DNA of 64,000 bases from CAWINX01 sp963702055 (GTDB lineage Bacteria > Actinomycetota > Thermoleophilia > Solirubrobacterales > 70-9), in the NCBI GenBank assembly GCA_963702055.1, contig OY969702.1:868001-932000 (forward strand), read 5' to 3'. The notes under the pieces are model-generated. The model saw only the letters and a list, made by a program, of their open reading frames with translations, was not told the DNA's origin and ran no database searches. Positions 54,039-62,351 of the stretch are shown one piece after another. A program made the position numbers and the translations under genes. Each line of letters starts with the position of its first letter. Position 1 is the stretch's first letter.

Positions 54039-55356
54039 AAAAAGCGTGGCCGACCGCAGCATGGGCTACGGGCTGCGAGCGCTGAACCGCCTTGCCGGCT
54101 CAGACCTGCTCGACAGAATCCGCATCCGCAAGGGGGTCGAGCGAGCCCTGTTCCGGACGACCAAGAACGGGTTCCGTTCAGCGACCGTTGCCGGCCGAAC
54201 CTTCAAGGCGGCGCAGAAGCTGGGCAAACCCGCGCGCCAGGCAACGGGCAAGTCCCGCGGCCTCTTCGACGTCACGCCCGACGACGAACAGCAGATGTTC
54301 CAGGAGGCGGGGCGCGCCTACGCGGAAGAGAAGGTCCGCCCTGCGGCATCGGAGGCCGATAGCGCCTGCGCGACTCCAACGGAGCTGCTGACACAGGCCA
54401 GCGAGCTGGGCGTCAACATGCTCGGCATCCCCGAGGAGCTCGGTGGCGTCATGCACGAGCAGGCGGCCGTCACCGCCGTCCTGATCGCCGAAGCCCTGGC
54501 GCATGGGGACATGGGCGTCGCCTACGCGGCGCTGGCGCCGGGGGCGGTCGCCACGGCGATCGGCCACTGGGGCACAGCCGACCAGGAGGCCGCCTACCTT
54601 CCCCCCTTCACCGGCGAGGGCCCTCCCGCCGCCGCGCTGGCGATCCTCGAGCCGCAACCGCTCTTCGATCCGATGAATCTGCAGACCACGGCGCGCAAGG
54701 TCGACGGGGACTGGGTGCTGGACGGCACCAAGTCGCTGGTTGCCAGGGCGGCCGACTGCGAACTCTTCATCGTCGCCGCCGAGGCTGAGGGGATCGGCCC
54801 CGCGCTGTTCGTGATCGAATCCGGAACCAAGGGCCTCACCGTGGCGAAAGAGCCTGCAATGGGCCTGCGCGCCGCGGCAACCGGCCGCCTGGCGCTTGAA
54901 GGAGTGCGTGTCGGTGCCGACGCCCTGCTCGGCGAGGGCAAGCACGACGACTACGTCGAGTGCGTAAATCGTTCGCGAATCGCCTGGTGTGGGCTAGCGG
55001 TCGGCACGGCGCAGGCGGTCCTCGACTACGTGATTCCGTATGTGAACGAGAGGACCGCGTTCGGCGAGCCGATCTCAAACCGCCAGGGCGTCGCCTTTGA
55101 GGTCGCCGACATCGGCATCGAGACCGGCGGCATGCGACTCGCCACCTACCGAGCGGCAAGCCGTGCCGACCGCGGCGCCGACTTTGCCCGCGAAGCGGCG
55201 CTGGCGCACCGGCTCTGCTCGGAGAAGGGGATGTGGATCGGCTCGGCGGGAGTACAGCTGCTGGGCGGCCACGGCTTCGTCAAGGAGCACCCGGTCGAAC
55301 GCTGGTACCGAGACCTTCGTGCCGCGGGCGTAATGGAGGGCGCCCTGCTCGTCTAG
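54025..55356 (+). CDS. Acyl-CoA dehydrogenase with basic N-terminal extension
   Basis: A 443-aa flavoprotein. The first about 85 residues are basic and helical (ALFRTTKNGFRSATVAGRTF, KPARQATGKSRGLFDV) and not part of the core fold. The core starts at TPDDEQQMFQEAGRAYAEEK, with LGVNMLGIPEELGGVMHEQA, AALAILEPQPLFDPMNLQTT (a variant of the usual TEPxxGSD substrate motif), and the end LLGGHGFVKEHPVERWYRDL plus Glu in GVMEGALLV. The atypical substrate loop hints at a divergent acyl substrate. It overlaps htdX by 14 bp and is followed by a second dehydrogenase 13 nt later; the two may form a heteromer. Confidence 0.87.
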   Translation: MPVTEKSVADRSMGYGLRALNRLAGSDLLDRIRIRKGVERALFRTTKNGFRSATVAGRTFKAAQKLGKPARQATGKSRGLFDVTPDDEQQMFQEAGRAYAEEKVRPAASEADSACATPTELLTQASELGVNMLGIPEELGGVMHEQAAVTAVLIAEALAHGDMGVAYAALAPGAVATAIGHWGTADQEAAYLPPFTGEGPPAAALAILEPQPLFDPMNLQTTARKVDGDWVLDGTKSLVARAADCELFIVAAEAEGIGPALFVIESGTKGLTVAKEPAMGLRAAATGRLALEGVRVGADALLGEGKHDDYVECVNRSRIAWCGLAVGTAQAVLDYVIPYVNERTAFGEPISNRQGVAFEVADIGIETGGMRLATYRAASRADRGADFAREAALAHRLCSEKGMWIGSAGVQLLGGHGFVKEHPVERWYRDLRAAGVMEGALLV

Positions 55357-55369
55357 AGCGAACAAAACG

Positions 55370-56584
55370 ATGATCAATCTCGAAATTCCGAGGAAGTTCA
55401 AGCCGCTGGTAACCCAGGCCAACCAGGTCGCAGGCGAGGTCTTCCGACCGATCTCGCGCAAGTACGACATCGCCGAGCACTCCTACCCGAAGGAACTCGA
55501 CATGCTCGCCTCGCTGATCGACGGGATGAACGAGGGCAGCGACATCGGCGGCGCCGGCGCCGCCGGGGTGCGGCGCGAGTCGAACGGCGGCGACGCCGGT
55601 GAGAATCGCAACGGCACCAACCTCTCGACCGTGCTCGGCATCATCGAGCTCTGCTGGGGGGATGTCGGCCTGCTGCTCTCGATGCCGCGCCAGGGGCTCG
55701 GCAACTCGGCGATCGCCTCCGTGGCCACCGAGGAACAACTGAAGCAATACGGCGACAAGTGGGCGGCGATGGCGATCACCGAGCCGGAGGCCGGCTCGGA
55801 CTCGGCTTCGATTCGCACCACCGCTGAGCTGGACGGCGACGAGTACGTGCTCAACGGGGAGAAGATTTTCGTCACCTCGGGCGAGCGGGCCGACCTGGTC
55901 GTCGTCTGGGCGACGCTCGACCGCTCCCAGGGCAGGGCGGCGATCAAGTCGTTCATCGTCGAGCGCTCGAACCCGGGCCTGAAGCTGGACCGGCTCGAGC
56001 ACAAGCTCGGCATCCGAGCCTCCGACACGGCCAACTTCACCCTGCAGGACTGCCGGGTCCCGAAGGAGGCGCTGCTCGGCAATCCCGACATCGACGTCAA
56101 GCAGGGCTTCGGCGGCGCCATGCAGACCTTCGACAACACCCGCCCACTGGTCGCCGCGATGGCGGTCGGCGTCGCCCGCGCCTCGCTCGAGGAGGCCCGC
56201 AAGCGCCTAGCCGAAGCGGGCGTGGAGGTCGACTACTCGGCCCCGGCGCTATCTCAGTCGGCCGCGGCCGCTCGCTTCCTGGAGATGGAGGCCGACTACG
56301 AGGCGGCATGGCTGCTCACCCTCCAGGCCGCCTGGATGGCCGACAACGGCAAGCCAAACTCGCTCCAGGCCTCAATGGCGAAGGCAAAGGCGGGGCGCAC
56401 CTGCGTCGACGTGGCCCTCGGCTGCGTCGAGCTGTGCGGAAGCGTCGGCTACGGCGAGAACGACCTGCTTGAGAAGTGGGCCCGCGACGCGAAGATCCTC
56501 GACATCTTCGAGGGCACCCAACAGATTCAGTTGCTGATCGTCGCCCGCCAGCTGCTCGGCAAGAGCTCCGCGGACCTCAAGTAG
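55370..56584 (+). CDS. Acyl-CoA dehydrogenase (second of a pair)
   Basis: A 404-aa flavoprotein. ATG at 55370. Core motifs: MAITEPEAGSDSASIRTTAE (about 136-155, substrate/FAD block), FVTSGERADLVVVWATLDRS, CVELCGSVGYGENDLLEKWA and the catalytic Glu in ILDIFEGTQQIQLLIVARQL (about 379-398). An unusual Gly/Asn-rich loop, GAAGVRRESNGGDAGENRNG (about 63-82), lies near the N-terminus; it is not a palindrome at DNA level. Likely pairs with the preceding dehydrogenase. The stop overlaps the convergent HxlR-family gene by 8 bp. Confidence 0.88.
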   Translation: MINLEIPRKFKPLVTQANQVAGEVFRPISRKYDIAEHSYPKELDMLASLIDGMNEGSDIGGAGAAGVRRESNGGDAGENRNGTNLSTVLGIIELCWGDVGLLLSMPRQGLGNSAIASVATEEQLKQYGDKWAAMAITEPEAGSDSASIRTTAELDGDEYVLNGEKIFVTSGERADLVVVWATLDRSQGRAAIKSFIVERSNPGLKLDRLEHKLGIRASDTANFTLQDCRVPKEALLGNPDIDVKQGFGGAMQTFDNTRPLVAAMAVGVARASLEEARKRLAEAGVEVDYSAPALSQSAAAARFLEMEADYEAAWLLTLQAAWMADNGKPNSLQASMAKAKAGRTCVDVALGCVELCGSVGYGENDLLEKWARDAKILDIFEGTQQIQLLIVARQLLGKSSADLK

Positions 56585-57254
56585 CGACGGCGAGCGAGGC
56601 CAGCGCGTCTTCGCGCAATCGCTCCGGCAGGACGACCATCGACCGCAGGGCCTCCAGACCCTCGCGGTCGCCCTCGACCGCGACCTCGCCCTCGCCCGCT
56701 CCGTCGCCGCCGACCAGGGTGGCGATCACGTCCCCCGGAGCGCCGCTCAGGATCAGATCGGGGTCGCGCGCCTCACCGCGCTCGGCGCCGACCCAGCCGC
56801 CCTCGATGCGCAGCACCGACGGGTGCCCTTCGCTGCGCAGCTGGACGACGAGCGTTGCGCTCGGCGGTGGCTGCAGAATCACCCGCACCGCGTTGGCGAG
56901 CCCGCCGGGAGGTATGCCGTCCGCCGCCTCGGCGTCGTAGAAGTTGAGCCCCCAGCGAGCCATCTCGACCAACGGGCGCTCGAGGCCACGACCCAACTCG
57001 GTGAGCTCGTAGACAGTGCCGGAGGCGGGCAACTCCAGCCTGCGGCGAGCGACCACGCCATCGCGCTCGAGGTCGCGCAGGCGCCTCGTCAGCACGTCGG
57101 TGGGAGCCCCCCCGACCGCCCGGGCAAGCTCGGAGAAGCGCAGCGAACCGAGCAGCAGCTCGCGCACGATCAGCAGCGACCAGCGCTCGCCGACGTGGTC
57201 GAGGGCCCCGGCCAGACTGCAGACCTGTCCGTATTTACGGCGCGCCATGTGCAC
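56577..57254 (-). CDS. HxlR-family regulator with C-terminal SCP2-like domain
   Basis: A 225-aa protein. The N-terminal winged helix has CSLAGALDHVGERWSLLIVR (about 12-31), RFSELARAVGGAPTDVLTRR and the wing VARRRLELPASGTVYELTEL. Residues about 115-215 (AVRVILQPPPSATLVVQLRS, DPDLILSGAPGDVIATLVGG, EGEVAVEGDREGLEALRSMV) follow the SCP2-like lipid-binding pattern. A DNA-binding domain joined to a possible lipid pocket suggests sensing of a hydrophobic ligand. It is divergent from the MMPL transporter with a short inverted repeat between them. Confidence 0.85.
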   Translation of the reverse strand: MHMARRKYGQVCSLAGALDHVGERWSLLIVRELLLGSLRFSELARAVGGAPTDVLTRRLRDLERDGVVARRRLELPASGTVYELTELGRGLERPLVEMARWGLNFYDAEAADGIPPGGLANAVRVILQPPPSATLVVQLRSEGHPSVLRIEGGWVGAERGEARDPDLILSGAPGDVIATLVGGDGAGEGEVAVEGDREGLEALRSMVVLPERLREDALASLAVAT

Positions 57255-57277
57255 ATCGTAACAGCCAGTTGGTTTAA

Positions 57278-57293
57278 CAAAGCATCTACTTTG
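57278..57293. promoter_or_regulatory. Candidate operator between the HxlR-family gene and MMPL gene
   Basis: Inverted repeat caaag-N6-ctttg lies in the AT-richer 62-bp gap between the divergent genes, 24 bp from each start. HxlR-family dimers bind similar short symmetric sites, so this is the likely site for repression of both genes. Weak by sequence alone because the arms are short. Confidence 0.5.
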
Positions 57294-57316
57294 AAATTTG
57301 GTACGGTGCCCCCCGG

Positions 57317-59470
57317 ATGACCCGGATCGCCGATCTCACCTGGACGCGGCCGAAGTTGGTTCTGGCCGCGGTCGGCATCTTCGCCCTGCTCGCGGTCGCC
57401 TTCGGTCATAACGTCGAACACCACCTGAAGGCCGCCGGGTTCACCGACCCGGCATCCGAGAGCGAGAAGGCCACGGGGCTGCTCGGCAAGGCGCTCGGCT
57501 ACGACGCGAATCCAGGCCTGGTGCTGCTCGTGCGCAACCCCGACGGGAGCCGCCTCGACCTGAAGAGCCCGGCGCTGCGGCGCAAGGTCGACCGGCTCAG
57601 CCGCGAGGTGGCGCGCGTCCAGTACGTCGGCAGAGTCGACAACCCGCTGAGCGACCCGCGCGCGTCCGAGCTGATCGCCCGCGACGGACGATCGCTCGTC
57701 ATCTCCGCCCACCTCTCGGCCACCGACATCGAGGCCAGAGGGGGCGCGGTCGAAGACGACGTCAAACCACTGGCGGCGGCAAGCGGCCTCAACGTCGCCC
57801 TCGGCGGCTTCGCGGCGGGCTTCAGCGAGACCAACAACCAGACTAAAACCGACCTGACCAAGGCCGAGCTGATCGCCTTCCCCCTCCTGGCGCTGCTCCT
57901 GTTGATCTTCTTCAGAGGCGTGGTCGCCGCCGGCATCCCGCTCTTAATCGGTGGGGTTTCGATCGTCGGCACGCTGCTCGTCCTGCGGATCATGTCGCTG
58001 TTCGTCGACACCTCGGTCTTCGCGCTCAACATCGCGACCGGGATGAGTCTGGGGCTCGCAGTCGACTACGCCCTGTTGATGGTCTCGCGCTACCGGGAAG
58101 AATTGGGGAAGGACGGGCCGACGCGGGAGGCCCACCGCCGCACCGTCCTCACCGCCGGGCGCACCGCGCTCTTCTCGGGCCTGACAGTCGCCGCGGCGCT
58201 GGCGGCACTGGTCGTCCTGCCCCAGCGTTTCCTCTACTCGATGGCCGTCGCCGGCGCCTCGGTCGGCATCCTTTCGGCCGTGCTCGCCCTGCTCGTCGTT
58301 CCCTCCATGCTCGCCCTGCTCGGTACCCGCATCGACGCCCTCTCGATCCGTCGCGGGCCCGCCGTGTCCGACGAGTCGGACAGCTGGTACCGGCTGGCGC
58401 GCGGCGTGATGCGCCACCCGGTCGGCGTCGCGCTCGCCAGCGCCGGGCTGCTGCTCGCCGCCGCCTCGCCGCTGCTCTGGACGACGCTGACCGGGCCGAG
58501 CGCCGAAGCCGTTCCGCCGGGCGCCCCCTCCTACAGCGCCTACAAATACCTCGACGCCCACTACCCCCGCGATGTCACCGAGGCGGTCACGGTAACCGTC
58601 GACGGCAGCGCGAGCAATGCCCAGCTGGCGAGCTTCGGGCGCCGTGTCGAGGCACTCCCCGGCGTCGTGCGTGGCACGCCGCTCATCCGCGCCTCCAATG
58701 ACGTCGCCTACGCGAACTACGGCCTGCCGGACCCGGCGCTCTCCGAGAGCTCCCAGGACACGGTCCGGGCGATCCGCGCCGTCGCCCCCCCGGGCAACGC
58801 GACGATCCTCGTCTCCGGCAACACCGCCCGCTTCATCGACCAGAAGCAGAGCCTGCTCGACCACGTGCCGCTTGTGATCGGGATCATCGCCGCGACCACC
58901 CTGCTCATCCTCTTCCTGCTCACCGGCTCAATCCTGTTGCCGCTGAAGACGCTGCTGATGAACTCGATGACGCTCGGCGCGACGCTCGGAATCGTCGTCC
59001 TCGCCTTTCAGGACGGCTGGCTCGACGGCCTCTTCGACTACCAGGGGCCCTCGGCCGTCGAGGTGACGAGCCTCGTCTTCCTCTTCGCGATCATCTTCGG
59101 CCTCGCGACCGACTACGCGGTGCTGGTGATGTCGCGGATCAAAGAGCAGTACGACCTCGGCGCCGGCAACGAGGAGGCGGTCGCGATCGGGATCGGCCGA
59201 ACCGGCAGGGTGATCACCGCCGCCGCGGTCTGCATCGCCGTCGTCTTCCTCGCCTTCGGGGTCAGCTCGGTCTTCTTCATGAAGCAGATCGCGGTCGGGA
59301 TGGCGGTCGGCGTACTGCTCGACGCGACGATAGTCCGCGCCCTGCTCGTGCCTTCGCTGATGCGCCTGCTCGGCGAGTGGAACTGGTGGGCCCCGGCGCC
59401 GCTGAAGCGGTTCCAGGAGCGCTTCGGCATCTCCGAGGCCGAGCCCCAGCCGGTCTCCGAGTCAATCTAG
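57317..59470 (+). CDS. MMPL-family RND transporter
   Basis: A 717-aa inner-membrane exporter with about twelve segments in two halves. First half: segment 1 in KLVLAAVGIFALLAVAFGHN, an extracellular domain (about 40-190), then LIAFPLLALLLLIFFRGVVA and the proton-path block NIATGMSLGLAVDYALLMVS (with Asp-Tyr, about 237-256). The second half repeats this with LVFLFAIIFGLATDYAVLVM (about 588-607). MMPL proteins move lipids or hydrophobic compounds. Divergent from a regulator with an SCP2-like pocket, which fits export of a lipid-like ligand. Confidence 0.9.
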   Translation: MTRIADLTWTRPKLVLAAVGIFALLAVAFGHNVEHHLKAAGFTDPASESEKATGLLGKALGYDANPGLVLLVRNPDGSRLDLKSPALRRKVDRLSREVARVQYVGRVDNPLSDPRASELIARDGRSLVISAHLSATDIEARGGAVEDDVKPLAAASGLNVALGGFAAGFSETNNQTKTDLTKAELIAFPLLALLLLIFFRGVVAAGIPLLIGGVSIVGTLLVLRIMSLFVDTSVFALNIATGMSLGLAVDYALLMVSRYREELGKDGPTREAHRRTVLTAGRTALFSGLTVAAALAALVVLPQRFLYSMAVAGASVGILSAVLALLVVPSMLALLGTRIDALSIRRGPAVSDESDSWYRLARGVMRHPVGVALASAGLLLAAASPLLWTTLTGPSAEAVPPGAPSYSAYKYLDAHYPRDVTEAVTVTVDGSASNAQLASFGRRVEALPGVVRGTPLIRASNDVAYANYGLPDPALSESSQDTVRAIRAVAPPGNATILVSGNTARFIDQKQSLLDHVPLVIGIIAATTLLILFLLTGSILLPLKTLLMNSMTLGATLGIVVLAFQDGWLDGLFDYQGPSAVEVTSLVFLFAIIFGLATDYAVLVMSRIKEQYDLGAGNEEAVAIGIGRTGRVITAAAVCIAVVFLAFGVSSVFFMKQIAVGMAVGVLLDATIVRALLVPSLMRLLGEWNWWAPAPLKRFQERFGISEAEPQPVSESI

Positions 59471-59515
59471 GCCTTTGGTAGTCCGTCCTTCGCCGCTGCT
59501 GGCAGACTGCCGGCG

Positions 59516-60955
59516 GTGAACCTCATCGAGGATCTGATGGAACGCTCCCCGGCCTCGCGGCTGGGGATCGTCGCGATCGACTCGGAGGGCAGGCGCCGCG
59601 ACTGGCATTTCGGCGAGCTGATCGCCCGCTCCGCGGGCCTGTCCGGCGCCTTCGCCGCCCACGGAGTGCAGCGCGGAGACGTGGTGATGACGCTGATCGG
59701 AAACCGAATCGAGTGGGCGCTGGCGCTGCTCGCCTGCTGGCGGATGGGCGCGGTCGCGCTGCCCTGCAACACCCAGCTGCGCCGCCACGACCTCGAGCTG
59801 CGCGTCGATGCCGCGGCGCCGAAACTCTGCGTCAGCGAGCAGCGCCTGCTGGGCGAGCTCCCCGCCGGCGTTCCCGCGATGACCCTGGCCGAGGTCGGCA
59901 ACGTCCTCGACGAGGATCGCGACCAGGAGACGCCCGCCGCCGCCGAGGAGATGGATCCCGAGGACCCGGCGCTGGTCGTCTTCACCTCCGGCACCACCGG
60001 CGAGCCGCGTGGAGTCGTCCACGCCTACCGCTATCTGCTCGGCCAGCGCGCTCAGGCCGAGCACTGGCTGGGGTCGCGCCCCGGCGAGCTGGTCTGGTGC
60101 ACGACGGCGCCAGGCTGGTCGAAGTCGGCTCGCAACGTCTTCCTGGCGCCGTGGCTGACCGGCGCCGCCGCAGTGATCCACGACGGCCGCTTCGATCCCG
60201 CCGAACGGCTCGAGATGGTCGAGGCCCTGGGAATCGACGTGCTCTGCCAGGCGCCGACCGAGTACCGGATGCTCGCCAAGCGAGTGCCTCTGCACCCCCT
60301 GCCGTCCCTGCGCCGCATGGTCTCGGCGGGCGAGCCACTCGAGCCGGACACGATTGCCGCCTTCCGCGAGGCAACCGGCCTGGAGCCCGCCGACGGCTAC
60401 GGGCAGACCGAGACCGGGCACATGACGGGAAACCTGGCGGGCGACCCGGTCCGCGAGGGCTCGATGGGGAAACCTCTGCCGGGCATCGAGACCCGCATCG
60501 TCGAGGGCGAGCTGCAGCTTCGCGCCGCCTCCTCCCCCACCTTCTTCTCGCGCTACCTCGACGGCGAGCGCTTCGAGGGCGAGTGGTGGGCTACCGGCGA
60601 TCTGGTTCGCGCCGACGAGGACGGCTATCTCTACTTCGAGGGGCGCGACGACGACATCATCCTCTCCTCCGGCTACCGGATCGGCCCCTTCGAGGTCGAG
60701 TCGGCGCTCCTCTCCCACCCGGCGGTCGCCGAAGCGGCGGCCGTCGCCGCCCCCGATCCCGAGCGCGGTGCCGTGGTGCGAGCGATCGTCGTCCCCCGCA
60801 ACCGCGAGCCGGGCGAGGAGCTGGCGCGGGAGCTGCAGGAGCACTGTAAGCGCGAAACCGCCCCTTACAAGTTCCCCCGCATCGTCGAGTTCGCGACCGA
60901 GCTGCCGAAGACGACGACCGGAAAGATCAGGCGGGCGGCGCTGCGCGATGGCTAG
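59516..60955 (+). CDS. Acyl-CoA synthetase (AMP-forming, medium-chain ACSM-like)
   Basis: A 479-aa ANL enzyme. GTG at 59516 (VNLIEDLMERSPASRL) is 45 nt after the MMPL stop. P-loop PALVVFTSGTTGEPRGVVHA (about 148-167), TTAPGWSKSARNVFLAPWLT, the adenylate motif PADGYGQTETGHMTGNLAGD (about 292-311), ATGDLVRADEDGYLYFEGRD and DDIILSSGYRIGPFEVESAL hinge, and the catalytic Lys in LPKTTTGKIRRAAL near the end. The layout resembles ACSM/benzoate-type synthetases. It may load acids for the nearby beta-oxidation genes. Confidence 0.9.
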   Translation: MNLIEDLMERSPASRLGIVAIDSEGRRRDWHFGELIARSAGLSGAFAAHGVQRGDVVMTLIGNRIEWALALLACWRMGAVALPCNTQLRRHDLELRVDAAAPKLCVSEQRLLGELPAGVPAMTLAEVGNVLDEDRDQETPAAAEEMDPEDPALVVFTSGTTGEPRGVVHAYRYLLGQRAQAEHWLGSRPGELVWCTTAPGWSKSARNVFLAPWLTGAAAVIHDGRFDPAERLEMVEALGIDVLCQAPTEYRMLAKRVPLHPLPSLRRMVSAGEPLEPDTIAAFREATGLEPADGYGQTETGHMTGNLAGDPVREGSMGKPLPGIETRIVEGELQLRAASSPTFFSRYLDGERFEGEWWATGDLVRADEDGYLYFEGRDDDIILSSGYRIGPFEVESALLSHPAVAEAAAVAAPDPERGAVVRAIVVPRNREPGEELARELQEHCKRETAPYKFPRIVEFATELPKTTTGKIRRAALRDG

Positions 60956-60964
60956 TCTGAGCGC

Positions 60965-62326
60965 ATGGAGGCGATCGACCGCAAGCGGATCGCGGCGCTG
61001 ACCGAGGCTCAGGGGGAGCAATTCCGCAACCGCACCGGGACCTCGGCAAAGACCTTCGCGCGCGCGGTCAAATCGATGCCGAACGGCGTCCCCTCTTCCT
61101 TTCAGTCGCACGACCCCTGGCCGGTCTACGTCGAGCGCGGCAGGGGCAGTCGCGTCTGGGACGTCGACGGCAACGAGTACGTCGACTTCCACAACGGCTT
61201 CGGGGTGATGTGTATCGGCCACGCCAATCCGACAGTCGGCGAGGCGGTCAAGGCGCGGATCGACGAGGGCACCCATTTCGCCGCCCCGACCGACGGCTCG
61301 ATCGCCGTCGCCGAGGAGCTGCGCCGACGCTTCGGCCTGCCCCAGTGGCGTTTCAACAACTCCGGCACCGAAGCGACGATGGACGCGGTCCACCTCGCCC
61401 GCGGCGCCACCGGCCGCGACACGATCCTCAAGATCGAGGGCTCCTATCACGGCCACCACGACACGGTGATGGTCTCGGTCTACCCCCCGCTGGAGGCGCT
61501 CGGCGCCCGTGACGACCCGGTCAGCGTCCCCTACGGCGGCGGCGTCCCGGAGGCGATGACTACCCTGACCCGCGCCGTCCCCTACAACGACGCGGAAGCG
61601 CTGGAGAGTGTCCTCGACAAGATCGGCGAGGGGATCGCCGGGCTGATCATGGAGCCGGCGATGATGAACATCAACATCATCCCGCCCCGCGAGGGCTACC
61701 TCGAACGGGTGCGCGAGCTGACCGCCCGGCACGGCGTCAAGCTGATCTTCGACGAGGTGAAGACCGGCTGCACGATCTCCCCCGGTGGCGCCACGGCCCG
61801 CTTTGGCGTCACCCCGGACATGGTCACCCTCGCCAAGGCGAGTTGCGGCGGCTACCCCGGCGGAGCGATCGGGATGAGCGAGGAGCTGGCGGCGATCGTC
61901 GCCGACGGGACCGTCAAGCAGTACGGAACCTTCAACGGCAACCCGCTGGTGATGGCAGCCGCAGAGGCGACCCTCACCCGGGTCCTCACCGACGACGTCT
62001 ACGAGCGCTTCGAAGCCACCAACCGCCGGCTGCTCGACGGCTGCCAGGAGATCGTCGACTCATACGGCCTTCCCGCCTACACCGAGGGCCTCGGCGCCAA
62101 GGGATGCGTGATCTTCTCGCCGACGCGGATGTACGAGTACCGCGACTACCTGAGCGACGTCGACGGCGAACTCTCGGCCCTCGCCTGGCTCTACCACATG
62201 AACCACGGCATCTTCATGACCCCCGGAACCGAGGAGGAATGGACGCTCTCGATCGCCCACTCCGACGGGGACCTGCAGCGCTACCTCGACGCCTTCGAGG
62301 CGTTCGCACGCGACCTGACCGCGTAG
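60965..62326 (+). CDS. Class III aminotransferase, glutamate-1-semialdehyde aminomutase-like
   Basis: A 453-aa PLP enzyme. The blocks SRVWDVDGNEYVDFHNGFGV (about 60-79), RFNNSGTEATMDAVHLARGA (phosphate-binding), EGSYHGHHDTVMVSVYPPL, LIFDEVKTGCTISPGGATAR (Asp to PLP) and TLAKASCGGYPGGAIGMSEE (Schiff-base Lys) match the GSA-aminomutase-like group. It is not flanked by haem genes, so an omega- or beta-aminotransferase role is as likely as HemL. ATG at 60965, 9 nt after the synthetase; probably one transcript. Confidence 0.87.
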   Translation: MEAIDRKRIAALTEAQGEQFRNRTGTSAKTFARAVKSMPNGVPSSFQSHDPWPVYVERGRGSRVWDVDGNEYVDFHNGFGVMCIGHANPTVGEAVKARIDEGTHFAAPTDGSIAVAEELRRRFGLPQWRFNNSGTEATMDAVHLARGATGRDTILKIEGSYHGHHDTVMVSVYPPLEALGARDDPVSVPYGGGVPEAMTTLTRAVPYNDAEALESVLDKIGEGIAGLIMEPAMMNINIIPPREGYLERVRELTARHGVKLIFDEVKTGCTISPGGATARFGVTPDMVTLAKASCGGYPGGAIGMSEELAAIVADGTVKQYGTFNGNPLVMAAAEATLTRVLTDDVYERFEATNRRLLDGCQEIVDSYGLPAYTEGLGAKGCVIFSPTRMYEYRDYLSDVDGELSALAWLYHMNHGIFMTPGTEEEWTLSIAHSDGDLQRYLDAFEAFARDLTA

Positions 62327-62351
62327 CGGTATCCGGGCCGGCCTAGATGGT

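Noticed and set aside
55550..55620. Another palindromic insert in the second acyl-CoA dehydrogenase (Gly/Asn-rich loop)
   Set aside because: The DNA is GC-rich but has no long complementary arms.
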